Source: Letharia columbiana
Taxonomy: Eukaryota; Ascomycota; Lecanoromycetes; Lecanorales; Parmeliaceae
Assembly: GCF_014066305.1 (NCBI RefSeq)
Contig: NW_023501053.1
Span: 204,501 to 268,500 of the forward strand
Direction: 5' to 3'
DNA length: 64,000 nucleotides
The position numbers were made by a program, and so were the translations under genes. Shown here piece after piece: positions 35,486 through 46,596 of the stretch (positions within the stretch are counted from its first letter, which is position 1; each line of letters opens with the position of its first letter). The notes under the pieces are model-generated. The model searched no databases, was not told the DNA's origin, and saw only the letters and a program-made list of their open reading frames with translations.

Positions 35486-36211
35486 TGTTCTCGAATCCTC
35501 CTCACAATCTCGCCGCAGCTGTACTTATTGCCGCGACCTACCACTATTTTGCAACACGGTGCCTGATCTCCAGGAGCACGCTGGGCCCCAAGAACGCTTT
35601 GCTGCCTTCAGCTGCAGCTTCTGTTTGGCGGGATAATGTTGGGTATGGTAGAGAGCGAGTGTGAAGATGTCAAGGCGGAAGGTGGGCGCGTGAGGATTTT
35701 GCCTAATGCCTAGGCCGACTATTGTTCCGCTTTGAACCTTCTATATAGATGGTCAAGCAGTACCATGTTCTTGCATCAAGTCCGGCGTAACTGTGATTGC
35801 GAGATCGGTCAAGGTAGCAAGCAAAGTGAATGAATGAGTGAATGAACGGGGGAGAGAGTTTGGGAGGTGTGAACGGGACGACAGCGCCAAGCCCGATCAT
35901 GAGCTTCCCAGTGCGTTCGAGTGCGTCACTTTTGAGGCCAAGCAGAGCCTCGGTTTTGTGTTAAACATTACGACATATTGCATCCATCCTTCGAACACAC
36001 TCTGTACGTTTCACTTTTTAATCATGCGTTTCGGGACTTTCAAACCTCCCCAAATTTTGGAAGCCTGAACAACAGCATCAATTCTATTACCACATTCCTG
36101 AACCCACCTACACTTTCCTTGAAGAGGTTGCGTACTAAGAACGGAACTTAGGTCAACCCCATCTACAAGAAGGGACCTTTCCCACATTAATCTTTGATCT
36201 TCACAATACAT
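35486..36211. other. Divergent intergenic region, PP2A-B / unknown protein
   Basis: This 726-bp stretch lies between divergent start codons. A GAATGA-type short repeat occurs near 35829-35848. No gene is recognised. Confidence 0.4.
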
Positions 36212-37297
36212 ATGGGGAATCAGCCGAAAGCGGGGGTTGGACGCCTTGGCCTTCACGGGATCTCGGACATTGAGTCCCTCTTGGAAAGTCGAGTTTTGGG
36301 AAGCCAGCGAGCAAATGATGCCAGACGACCATCAGCAGAGACACCTCGTCAGGGATCAGAAGCGACGGCTATCTTGTCCCAACGGATAGGAGAATCTGCG
36401 TCCGGACTGCTGAAAGAGTTTACGCGACCTTCACCAAAAGCTGTCACTGGAGTCCTGTCTTCACTCAAAACCGACAATGCCAAAGCCGGTCCGTCGTCTA
36501 GCTCAACAGACATAGGCGAGTCTTCCTTGGCACTCCGCTCATCAGCACAATATGAACAAGTCACTTTAGACCAAAGCGAATCGTTCCGTTCGAATGAAAA
36601 AGTCGGCAAATTCGGAAGAGGTCATGGTCAGGCTGCATTCGGTGAGTTTTTCGCAGGGCCAAACGGACTTGAGCATGAATCCGAGTTTGCACAGGATGGG
36701 CCTGCGTGCAATGTTGACCGGCAGTCGGCGTTCTCTTCAGGAATAGGAGAGGATCATCTGCCGCGACTACAAGAGAAGGAGACCTGGAAAACGCAGGACG
36801 AGAACCAAGATTTCACGCACGAAGATAATGATGGCATTGCTGTCGTAGCTCTACTGTCTGACCCGGCATTTACGATGGACGAAGAGCCCAACAGCACCCT
36901 GGATATGGAGAAGGCCAGAGGGGAAGAGCAAAATTTTGAGAGACTGCAAAGACGGAAAGGGCCACCTAGATTCGTCGATGCTTTACGTTCATCAAACCAT
37001 CTTGATCTCGTGCCTGACTTTCGCGCTCCTTGGGATTTGAGTAATGCATCTTTGGCGACTCAGAAAGGCATACATGAAAGAGGGCATCTTCTGTTTTCTA
37101 GATTAGGGGATGTCCAGCCTTGGATCGACATAGATAGGTACCACGATGAAGTCTGGGGCGACATGTTGCCTTTAGTACATGAGGCTCGCGAGGAATTGAA
37201 GGCAGCAAATGAAAACCAGAGTTGTCTTCAAGACGGCCCTGCGATTCGACGCTTGAAGATGGTTCTGCAACACCTTGATAATCCCCATAATCGATGA
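36212..37297 (+). CDS. Conserved protein of unknown function
   Basis: A single exon gives 361 aa from the first ATG (MGNQPKAGVGRLG). I do not recognise the family. The N-terminal 220 residues are polar, Ser/Gln/Glu-rich and probably disordered. A hydrophobic-acidic motif (GIAVVALLSDPAFTMDEEP) follows. The C-terminal 100 residues look folded and helical (APWDLSNASLATQKGIHERG, WIDIDRYHDEVWGDMLPLVH, EAREELKAANENQ), with codon use like that of neighbouring genes. There is no signal peptide or membrane segment. Gly2 is present, but the following residues do not fit a good myristoylation site. It is divergent from the PP2A gene and convergent with TPC1, 183 bp away. Confidence 0.72.
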   Translation: MGNQPKAGVGRLGLHGISDIESLLESRVLGSQRANDARRPSAETPRQGSEATAILSQRIGESASGLLKEFTRPSPKAVTGVLSSLKTDNAKAGPSSSSTDIGESSLALRSSAQYEQVTLDQSESFRSNEKVGKFGRGHGQAAFGEFFAGPNGLEHESEFAQDGPACNVDRQSAFSSGIGEDHLPRLQEKETWKTQDENQDFTHEDNDGIAVVALLSDPAFTMDEEPNSTLDMEKARGEEQNFERLQRRKGPPRFVDALRSSNHLDLVPDFRAPWDLSNASLATQKGIHERGHLLFSRLGDVQPWIDIDRYHDEVWGDMLPLVHEAREELKAANENQSCLQDGPAIRRLKMVLQHLDNPHNR

Positions 37298-37480
37298 GGA
37301 ACAGTTCCCGCCACCACCGCCTTTGTGGTCGTTAGTCTAATCATTGCCCACATAATCTCTTATGCATACCAGCAACTCACCTTGCAGACAGGCATGTGTG
37401 CGCTAGATTCCACCAAAGATTCGGACTCGAAAGAAACCTTTTGATTGCACGGCGGCCGGCAAGCTCGCCGGAAAAGAATT

Positions 37481-38540
37481 TCATGTCATCTTCTCATTTG
37501 GCTTCTCCATCTCTTTCAAAAACTTGAGAACCCTCTCGTACGTCCACATTGTAATCGCACTGGCTGGCGCAGACTTGACCAATCCTACGCTTAGACCTCC
37601 ATACAATCCCCTCCACCCCTCTCGAGCCACGATACTCTTTCCCGTCCTCCAAACCCCCTTCCCATACACCGGTATTGTTCCTCCTACATATCGCGCCCTC
37701 GCTGGCCCTTGCACTTGCAGGCGTTTCCTGATCAAATCCAATGGGAATACTCCTGTCTTGGCTAACACACTAGCGAGTACGCCAGCAGTCGCATCACCGG
37801 ATCCAAATGGGAGAGATAGCGTTGCCAGTGGTGATCGGAAGGCCTCATACGCACTGAAAAAGAGTCCCATGTAAGGCACGACTTGGCCCACTCCAGCTCC
37901 CAACCCTTGGAAAAAGCCTTTTGGACCCTCCTCACGCCAAATATCGCGGATACCGCCTCGCAAGCTGGCATACACCTTATCTGGCCCTTGCGCAGCAAAT
38001 CGTGTGCGAAGGAGGTCCAAAGGGTAAGTGAAAGTGGTTGCTGATGCCCCGGCAACAGCGCCGGAGATGAAGGCTTCGGCCTCGTTTTGCATGTTCAGAG
38101 GATGAATTGTTGTGGCAACTGCACGATAGACGGAGAATTGTACGGCTCCATAATTGATGTAAAGAAATGAGGCTGCGACGTTGCCCTTCCATAGAGCCTA
38201 CTCCATGATAATAGTCAGTGACCAGCAGCACTCTCTAAACCTTGACCAGGACCTACTGTGATTCCTTCATCAAGAAGAATGCTCTTGAACGTGTTTCCAA
38301 TACCATAACGCGCAGCTCTTGCTGAGTCCCGGCTTGATAACGGATCGGAAAGAGAATGGATCTGGAGCTGTAGCCGGATTTTGAGAACGTCAAGAGGGGC
38401 TATGCAGGACCTGTACGATTCAGCTATCAGTCCAACTCGAACACGGTGCCTGCAAGTCTCTACCTTGAAACGAGGCCTGCAATTGCTCCAGCCGCTACTA
38501 CTTGCAGTCGAGATCCCTGATCAATTGATGAGCATTGCAT
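37481..38540 (-). CDS. TPC1: Mitochondrial thiamine pyrophosphate carrier
   Basis: Three exons, 38540..38464, 38410..38257 and 38197..37481, give about 315 aa. Tpc1 imports thiamine pyrophosphate into the mitochondrial matrix. All three carrier repeats have their PxDxxR/K signatures: [26 protein letters not shown] and [13 protein letters not shown]. Each follows a helix with GA-G spacing ([22 protein letters not shown]). The start [20 protein letters not shown] fits the fungal Tpc1 N-terminus. The introns are 53 and 59 nt; the second has a CACTGAC branch motif. Repeats 1 and 2 are joined correctly only with these splices (EGIT|ALWKGN). Assignment to Tpc1 among the carriers rests on overall resemblance. 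Confidence 0.9.
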
Positions 38541-38964
38541 CGACGAGTTTTGTTCAGATCGTTCTACGTGCCTTGTCCTTAAGGTACTCCCCACCTCCCG
38601 ACATCCAGCCATGCACTCTCAAGTGCGCGATATCATCGTCCTCGCCAGGAATTGCACTATGAAGCTGCAGAAGAATACTTAAGTCAACACAGCGATGAGC
38701 GCGCTTATCGCGGCAGATATGTGGAGGAGCCCGGTCCCCAAGAACTCTCTGTGTTTTACCTTGCTCAATGTAATAAGAATGTCAACAATGAACCCGAATT
38801 TTCTATGGGTTTTCGGATTGCGTGGTTCGAGTGTTTTATCTGACTCTGCTATAGCTGCAGCGTTGCCGCCATCAAAATGAATACGTGGAGGCCCAACATC
38901 TCCAAGAACGCCACCCATCCTCATTAACGCTCAACCTCGTCAAACCTCAGAGAACGAGACCATC
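38541..38964. other. Intergenic, TPC1 promoter / GRX 3' end
   Basis: This 424-bp stretch separates two minus-strand genes and should contain the TPC1 promoter. Several overlapping short frames show no domain. Confidence 0.45.
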
Positions 38965-40000
38965 TCAAGTACTGATCGGTTCCGTCTGAGCTTCTGGCGC
39001 CGACATACCCCCTTGCCCTTTGGGCGCCGCTTGATATTCCGAGAAAAAGCCCGGATTACTGTCCAACTCTTCTTTCACCTAAATCATATTAGTGGACATG
39101 ATGTTAAGGAATTTAGCTTACTTACTATGTCAAGACCCCCAACGAGCTCCCCTTGGAGATACAGCTGTGGGAAGGTTGGCCAATCGGACTACTTGTTCGT
39201 TAGCTTCATCCCATAGCAGCAAAATCATCCACGTTACCCAAGCCTTCAACCCTTGTCTGACTTCTTCATCTGCAAGTATGCTGTGAAAATTCAGCACTTG
39301 GACACAGAGAACCTCACAGTTTGGATTCCACTTACTTGAAGAAACCGTATCTCACCCCCTTCTCCCTCAGCAAACCAACTAATTGTCTGCTGAAGCCGCA
39401 CTGTGGTGTGCTAGGTGTCCCTTTCATGAAGAGCATTACAGGTGCGGCCTTTACCAGCTCTCCCAATCTCTGGTCCAATTCCTCCTTCTGGCCCTGCGTG
39501 GACGACATCTCAGGCGCCGTTGCAGCGTCACCACTTTCCGGCGCATAGCTACTTAGATTCTTGGTCTTCTCCGTCTGCTGACCCTTCTCTTCTCCGCCTC
39601 CTACTGGGCTGGTCTTCAACGCAGGTGGCAGGCCAAGCTTCCCAGTATTACCCCCTTTTCCAGCATGGCGTTCAACCGCGTCCCGTACCTTCGAAGCCTC
39701 GCTTCCACTGACGCTCTCGAGCACCTTCTCATCTCGCTGAAGGACTAGGAATGGTACAGCAGTGACGTCGTAGGACTCGGATATTTCTGGCAGAGCCTCG
39801 GCGTCAAGACTTAGGAATGAGATGACTGGTGGTGATTGCGGTGGGTAGGATGAAGCGAGGGTTTCTAGAATGAGACGCATTTGCTTGCATGGGGCTGCCC
39901 ATGGCGCGTGGAAGGAAACGACGGCTAGGGCGGTTGATGGGAGGGAGGAAACATGCGAGTGAAAGGTAGATTCGTCCGTGATATCTGTGATGGTAGACAT
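38965..40000 (-). CDS. GRX4: Monothiol glutaredoxin GRX3/GRX4 type
   Basis: Four exons, 40000..39336, 39280..39238, 39188..39126 and 39078..38965, give about 294 aa. This class binds a [2Fe-2S] cluster with glutathione and works in iron sensing and cytosolic iron delivery. The N-terminal thioredoxin-like domain has [14 protein letters not shown] with a single Cys, as usual for Grx3/4. A linker of about 70 residues leads to the glutaredoxin domain with the CGFS site ([19 protein letters not shown]). Splicing rebuilds [20 protein letters not shown] and [17 protein letters not shown]. Introns are 55, 49 and 47 nt. The frame is open upstream to another ATG at 40138; I chose 40000 because the thioredoxin fold begins right after it. 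MMS19, another iron-sulfur factor, lies upstream. Confidence 0.92.
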
Positions 40001-40477
40001 GGTGAGTATGGAGGGAAAGGAATCCAAGGCCCTGAGCTGAGTATACGCAGAGTTGTTGTCGCTGACTGTGGTCTTGTTGACGGTGCTTTCTTGAATGATA
40101 ACGGTTGAAGGTAGAGTACAGAATTCCCAGACCTTCAAGCAATCAAAGAACGTGCCGTGATTACTTTTGAGTCATCCCACGTGCAACAGTAAGTACGAGT
40201 GAGAAAGGAAAGATCAACATTAGATCGTTGATGACGCCAGTACGCCACACTGTGAGCTGCCGATCGGCCGTTTGACACACCTTGGGCGGTTTGAAAAATA
40301 CTCTAGCTGTATTTTATCTTGCCCCATTCGTGACTGATTAACAGCTGAGACCCAAGTCCAAGTTGGAGCTGAACGTGCCATATAAGCTCTTTTACAAATC
40401 CCTTATGTGATCTCTACTCCCATTATGCAGTTCCATGCAAGACATAATACGACTGATCTCCCGCCAGCACTACTCAT
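40001..40477. other. Intergenic, GRX promoter / MMS19 3' end
   Basis: This 477-bp stretch separates two minus-strand genes. The open frame continuous with GRX covers its first 138 bp and may be 5' leader. No other feature is seen. Confidence 0.45.
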
Positions 40478-43400
40478 TCAATCGCTCTGAGGCTCGTCCA
40501 TGTTGAACCAAGCCACTCGACATTCCACCGCTTCCTTCCTAACGTTTCTCTTGGGATCATCCAAGACGTTCAATAGACCTCTCGTCACTGTATGTTTGTA
40601 AGGAAGTAGAGTGCTGTCCTTGACCCTTCCAGGAAATACCCGTAAGCAACGCAACGCATTGTGCCGTACGTCGGCTGAATTGACCCCGGGATATGTAACG
40701 CACTTGAGAAGCCTGCTGACCAAGCTGCCAACATGTCCTTCGATAGCCTTAGGGTTCTCTTGGCTCACGACCGTAAGAGTCTGTATGGTCGCCGCCTTGA
40801 CGTCAGAGTCCTCGAGATCGAGACTTCGCAGAAGGAGTGGGAGAATCGTATCGATTTCTGGCAAAACCACTTCTGTAGGCATGTGCTCCAGGATGCCCGA
40901 CAACGCAACGAGGTAATTTGACTTGGTTGCAGGATTCGCCCTTCGAAACTCTTTGGCGATATTGGGCACACAGATATTGAACACCTTTTGCTTTGCAAGC
41001 AACCTGATCTGGGCACCATTTTCCTTCGAAAGAACCTCATCTGGTGCAAGAAGCAGTCCAAAACCACGAGCACTTGCAATACCGCATTCTTTTACGGATA
41101 GTAGATTTAATAAACGCTCCAGTATCTCATCTGTGTGGGCAAGTCGTAGAATGAGCCCTTTTGCGACCCAAAACACAATTCGTACTGCATTCTCAGATGC
41201 ACTTGTGGTCTCGGACAGCCCCAAGAGGAGATTTTTCAAGATTCCAAGGACTGACTCCGTGTCTTGCGGCAATACGAACTTGTTTGTCAAAAGACCGATT
41301 TGTCTTAGAATGGCTTGTCGTAAAGGCGGCACGTCCTCTAAGAAAGCTATCCTGACGAGCTCTGCAAGTGTTTTATTTATTGGGCCAACGCCTGGATCAG
41401 TAAATTGCAGGGAAACCTATTTCTGTGAGTGATTGCAAGCACCGTCAAAAGGGTTGAACCCACCGAGTGCCTTACACCTGCCATCAAGGAAGCAGAAAGA
41501 ATCATCGTCGACATTTGCAGCTTTGGTACGTTACCTCTGAAGGGAACAGGTACAAAATCGGCTTCGTCCACGAATAATGAGTAAATATGAAGCGCCACGG
41601 ATTGCTGTTTGTGCTCATCCAGGGCACGAACAATCATCACGGCCAAACGGCCCAATATCTCCAAGGTGGGTTCCTCGTTCAGCGCTGTAGTCGGGGCTTT
41701 GCCAACACTTGCGAGCACCACCTGACTAGTGAGGCCAACCACTATCCTCTCGTGATAGCTGCTCAGATTTGGATCTTGATCAAGATCTCGTTGACTGAGG
41801 ATATAGTGTAACGTGGACAAGATTGCTTGCGGATATGCGGAACATCCATCGTTTTGTAGCACAATGTCCAATCTGTTCAGCAGTCGTCGAATGAGCGTGT
41901 CAGCAACATATCTTTCCACGCTCAGCTTTGCCAGGCCCTCCAAGGTAATGAGATAATCCTGATCGTCTGATGGGCTCGAGTCAGGCAGCTTCGCCATAAA
42001 CGCCGGGAATGTGATGTCCATAATAAGATTGGGCTTGATCCTGGAAAGCTCGACCAATGCTTGGATTGCCTCTCTTTTCAGGTCGTCTTTTCCACTTGGA
42101 TCCTCCAAAAGGACAATCTCATCGAAATATTGGACAGCCATACCAATCTCATTGTCCTGCAAATATCTGCGAAGAAGGCACAAGCGTAGCAAAGCTTTCA
42201 GTGCCACCACACGGAATGATACTTCGTCAGCTGCACTGCCCATCAACGCCTGACTGTTCAGTTCAAATAGCCGATCTTTGAAGGGTTCTAAAGGATTTTC
42301 TACCCTTGTGTTTGGGGCCGGTATGCTGGGCGTCCCGTACACCGCAATTGCAGAATCAAATATTTGTACCAATACTTCCAAGAGCGCTCTTTGCTTTGCA
42401 ATGCTCTCGGCATCCTGGTAAAGGGCCATCAAAGACGGAACGATAGCTTTGACAATAAGGAAGAATGTGACAGGCGATGATGTACCCAGTGCACTAAGAA
42501 TTTGTCCTGCAGGCTTTGCTTGTTTATGCTGTGGTTCTTGGAGCTGTTCGTTACACTCCTTTGTGATCGGTCGCAGATACCTGGCCAAAGGCGTCTTCGG
42601 ATCCGTAGAGTCTAAACCTAGACCAAGCCTGATTGCTATGGCTTGCAATGAGACCAGTGCTTCCTCTGCTATGTCTTCCTCTTGGACATTCAAGATTTCG
42701 AATTTTAAAGAGTCCCATAGCATTATCGAATAGTTTGAGAGGGTCGTGATGCCATAAGATGACGCACAAGCTGTGATAGTTTGCAGGACATCTTTCTGTG
42801 GCATGTCAGAGAGTGACTTTGTAGAGGAGTGGCTAACACCTACCTTGACATTTGGTGATGTAGAGTCGAGCTTATCAATTAATTGAGGAAATGCGTAGGG
42901 TGCAAAGTGTCCTGATGCAGCAATGCAATCTCTCAGGCGGCTTTTGAGGTCCTGTGCAGTAATCCCGTAAGGATCATCTGGGGGCGGTCGAAAGGTAATA
43001 GGGAAGTAGCAGAACACCGAATCGAATAACATCTAGATGGAATTAGTGGAGTTCCATAACCTACCGAGATGAGACAAACTTCGGCGTGTCCAGGTATGTC
43101 CCACTCTACCATGACAACTCTAAGTATCGAAAAGATGACCATCAGATTTCTCGGGTCTTTCTCTCCACTAACAAGGTCTGTAATGCCAACAATGGACTCG
43201 TTACCCAGCTCTTTGAGTGCATTGCGGTGCTTCAACATCAAGTCGTTCAGCAGCTCCAGTATCTGTAGCCTTTGAGCTTGCGGACGGATTTGCAGGTCCT
43301 GGTAACGGTCGAGCATTCTACGTGCACATGAGTTAACGTCAGGATCCTCAGTAACGCCAGGCGACTGAAGCAAGTCGTTGGCCATGAATTTTGCATTTTG

Positions 43401-43878
43401 AAGCCTTGTCCGCATGCCCCATGTCCAGGAAGACATGATGACTCACTTACTCACGCTCTGAAGGTCATCGCTGCCATTTCCTTGTTGAACCTCCCCAAAG
43501 CTTGGAGCTTTCTGAGGCCTCCGACGGCGCCTCCATCCTCGATGCGGTCACAAAGGAACTGGCAGAGCACTTGTATTTGCTGCCGTGAGAGAAATGTCGG
43601 ACTCAATCGGCCGATGACTTGGGAGAGGTAGTCTATTGCTCTGGCACGTATCGAATCATCTTCTTCATTAATGTATTCGCCCAAGGATTGAACAACCTCG
43701 ATCAGTGTCAATTGCTTTGACTCAAGCCCTGGACACATCAGCATTGGTTGCTCGCACGTGCCTGGGGTAACATACCTCTCGTTGTGTCTTGTGCTATACT
43801 TAGTGCCTTTTCTTTGTCACTATGAATTGTAAGCAGATACTGCTGAACATTAGACATTGTCTGTTGTGATAACTGCAT
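40478..43878 (-). CDS. MMS19: MMS19, cytosolic iron-sulfur targeting factor
   Basis: Six exons, 43878..43776, 43728..43455, 43404..43065, 43032..42844, 42795..41476 and 41416..40478, give about 1054 aa, the family length. MMS19 is a HEAT-repeat adaptor of the CIA targeting complex and passes iron-sulfur clusters to DNA repair and replication enzymes such as XPD. Recognisable blocks are FCDRIEDG-type N-terminal sequence, LFDSVFCYFPITFRPPPDD, and the C-terminal repeat YPGVNSADVRHNALRCLRVF. The 48-nt intron 42796..42843 is in frame without a stop and interrupts NVK|KDVLQTI. Introns are 32-59 nt; the intron between exons 3 and 4 (43033..43064) is only 32 nt and should be checked. A fold-back element lies 45 bp upstream of the start codon. 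Confidence 0.92.
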
Positions 43879-43922
43879 TTTATTGAGTGATCTGAGACCT
43901 AACGTGGAGAGAGTTCAAACGT

Positions 43923-44361
43923 CATTTAGCGATTTCGAAATGGATAATATTGCTTGGCAAAAAATCGCGCCCCCTCCGGCTTTGCCACCATAAATCCAAA
44001 AAAAAAAAATCATGTTTTTCTTATCTAAATTTATGAATATTAATTATTAAGAGTCTTTTCTATATAAAATCTAGTTTATTTAACAAGTTCTATTAGTTTT
44101 TTGTCAAGTTTTTTAAATTAATTTTTATTTTTACTCTTCTATACAAAATCAAGGTTATCAAAAGATTCTCTTAAAATTAATCAGAAAAAAAGTAATAGAA
44201 TTAATAAATCAGTATAACTTTAATATAAACAAGATTAATTAATAATAAAATTCATGAATCTAGATAAGAAAACATGGTTTCTCCTGAATTTTTATGTATT
44301 TTTGGTAGAAGCCGGGGTGGCTTTTTTTCCAGCAATCTTATCATTTCGAAATCGCTAAATG
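43923..44361. mobile_element. Fold-back MITE-like element in the MMS19/MTD1 promoter
   Basis: Both ends carry the identical 20-bp sequence CATTTAGCGATTTCGAAATG in opposite orientation. Similarity between the arms continues imperfectly for about 120 bp, including CATGTTTTnCTTATCTA blocks. The 439-bp element is very A+T-rich inside and the inverted similarity continues weakly towards the centre. There is no coding capacity. No clear target-site duplication is visible. It fills most of the 592 bp between the divergent MMS19 and MTD1 start codons. This fits a non-autonomous DNA transposon; the superfamily is unknown. Confidence 0.82.
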
Positions 44362-44470
44362 CTCGCTTAAGAGATCGACATGCAGCCCTACGAGTACCCG
44401 CAAATCTGTTTCATCGAATACTTCGGCTCTGCTCTGTTGATCTTCAGTAATCATATGTTCGTTGTTCTTC

Positions 44471-45608
44471 ATGGCGGCTGCAGACAAGAAAGCTGACCCT
44501 ATGTCTTGTCAGGTGGTATTGGCCGGCGCAGTAGCGAAAGATCTATTGACCGAGGTGTCAGAAGGGCTTTCGAAACTGGGAAAGAGTCCATTACTCGTGG
44601 GATTTCTTGCAAACACAGATCCAGCTGCTCGCAAATACGCCGATTGGACTGACCGCACCTGTCGAGAAAAGTGAGAATACATGTTTGTATCACCTTTGCT
44701 TATAAGTTCGGCTGGTGTGCTGTTTTTTCTAGATAATATTCTGACCTTGATGATTCAGCGGCTTCAAATTTGAAGTTCGAGAAGTTGATCGAGAAGACCT
44801 CGAAGCCAATGTTCTAGCAGCAAACGAAGATGATGGCGTAGATGGCATCATTGTGTACTATCCCATCTTTGGCAATCGTCAAGACCAGTACCTCCAGCAA
44901 GTCACAGACGTTAGCAAAGACGTCGAGGGCCTCAGCCATCGCTATATTTTTAAGCTGTACCACAACGAGCGTTTTCTTGATAAGAACATGAGTCAGAAGA
45001 GTTTGTTGCCATGCACGCCACTCGCCGTGCTAAAAATTCTGGACTTTCTGAGGGTCTACAACAGCATCCTACCATACGGGAATAGGCTATTTGGTAGATC
45101 AATTACTGTCGTCAACAGGAGTGAGACCGTTGGGCGACCATTGGCTGCCTTGCTGGCCAACGATGGAGCTTGTGTGTACAGCGTGGATGTCACAGGGGTA
45201 CAACAATTCACACGAGGTGAAGGAATCAGGAAAAGCAGGCACGAAGTGGTGGAAAAGGAAGGATGGGGGTTAGAGACTTGCGTGCCTCTCAGCGATGTAG
45301 TCATCTGCGGCGTACCCGGAGATTCCTTCAAGCTTCCAACCAAACTACTCAGAGAGGGAGCTGTGTGCATCAATTTCTCGACTGAAAAGGTTCGAGGATT
45401 TCTCCCACGGCTGACGCACCAAGTGACTGACCGCGACAATAAGAATTTTGAAGGCGATGTCAAAGACAAAGCCTCCATCTATGTCCCGGCAATCGGAAAA
45501 GTCACAATCGTGATGCTGCTTCGGAATTTACTAGTGAGCAGAAACTTGAATGTAGTTGTTGGATCCAGGCTAAATCTGCGCAGCGACTCGTCCAAAACAG
45601 AGAGGTAA
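44471..45608 (+). CDS. MTD1: NAD-dependent 5,10-methylenetetrahydrofolate dehydrogenase
   Basis: Two exons, 44471..44670 and 44759..45608, give about 349 aa. Mtd1 is the cytosolic enzyme that oxidises methylene-THF to methenyl-THF with NAD, supplying one-carbon units for purine synthesis. The folate-binding N-terminal domain includes GVDGIIVYYPIFG. PCTPLAVLKILDFL and the Rossmann segment VVNRSETVGRPLAALLANDG follow, then VVICGVPGDSFKLPTKLLREG and YVPAIGKVTIVMLLRNLL. The intron is 88 nt with CTGAC branch-like sequence. The ATG at 44471 is the first in frame. Its promoter region is largely occupied by a fold-back transposon ending about 110 bp upstream. Confidence 0.93.
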
Positions 45609-46042
45609 GGATGGACAGCAAGGAACAAGCATTGAAGACAATCCTGTCTCAAAGAGTTTGATATCAGTCTCCGTTCACATTATTAGACGATATCAATATT
45701 GAGGTAGAACAGGTATACAGGCCGTTAGTCTGCCTACTCTATTTTCATAAGAAGGATATACCTAGGGTACGCTCGTAATGAAAGCAGCGTAATCGGCCTC
45801 GCTCTATAGACTAACTAGTTTTCTTGTCAATTTCTTGTAGCTAAGCAGCGTTGAAATAACAGCGATTGGTTGTCTGATTATTGATGTTTAGAAATCTTTA
45901 CAATTCGAATTGTAGTTGTAAAGTTGGTAATTTGGTTCTATAAGGTGCGCGGGCAAATCTAATGTCAATAACATCAATAATCGTGCTATTCGCCAAAGGC
46001 CGCGAAATCCGTATTCGATAGAGGAGACGTTGTAGACAACGA
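45609..46042. other. Intergenic, MTD1 3' region
   Basis: This stretch follows MTD1 and runs into the inverted-repeat element. The last 40 or so bases resemble, imperfectly and inverted, sequence just beyond 46596, so the arms of that element may begin near 46000. No gene is seen. Confidence 0.4.
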
Positions 46043-46596
46043 TATTTATAGGTCGCTGCTACGCGTACGGAGGACAAAGTCCTGCACATGCGCTAAATCT
46101 CTTGGCATGCTTGGCAAATATTCTGAATATTTTGAATATCCTATATCCTGCTTTTTACTTAACAGCGACGTCAATACTATACATACGTGCATACATACGG
46201 AGTGCTATTGAGCATCTCACTAGAAAATAAGCTATAGAAAGGTGTTTGTAAATGCCAAGCATGCAAGAGATTTAGCGCATTGCGGACTTTGTTCTGCGTA
46301 CAGCCCCTGTCTACTAGGCGTACAGCCCCCCCTTTATATTAGGTACACGCAGTCTTAAGAGCTCCAAAGCTGGTGGTCTTGCTACCTACAGAGCGGTCAC
46401 GAGTGAACAGGATCCTCCCTCCCTTCGGGGGGCCCCTCCTGTACACACTCGCTCCTTCGCTCTTGCGGTGCGCTGGAATTTAAACAGACTAGCCCTACCG
46501 GGGGCTAACGGCTAAATCCCGGAGACATAATTTAGGCGTGAAGGGTATGTACGCCTAGTAGACAGGGGCTGTACGCGTAGCAGCTACCTATTTATA
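46043..46596. mobile_element. Older inverted-repeat element, right arm inter-rupted by a MITE
   Basis: The left arm (about 46043-46115) matches, in reverse complement, a right arm split into 46253-46298 and 46574-46596. Shared blocks include GCTGCTACGCGTA, ACAAAGTCC and ATGCGCTAAATCTCTTG. When the inserted element 46301..46571 is removed, the right arm becomes continuous with only a few mismatches over about 72 bp. The spacer (46116-46252) is A+T-rich and has no reading frame. The superfamily is unknown. Confidence 0.78.
46301..46571. mobile_element. Tc1/mariner-type MITE nested in the older element
   Basis: The terminal inverted repeats are perfect for 24 bp and start CAGCCCCTGTCTACTAGG. 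TA flanks both ends (46299-46300 and 46572-46573), the target duplication expected of Tc1/mariner transposons. The 271-bp body has no coding capacity and is G+C-richer than its surroundings (for example the GGGGGGCCCC run near 46428). Perfect repeats and an intact duplication suggest a relatively recent insertion. Removing the element leaves one TA and restores the host arm. Confidence 0.85.
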
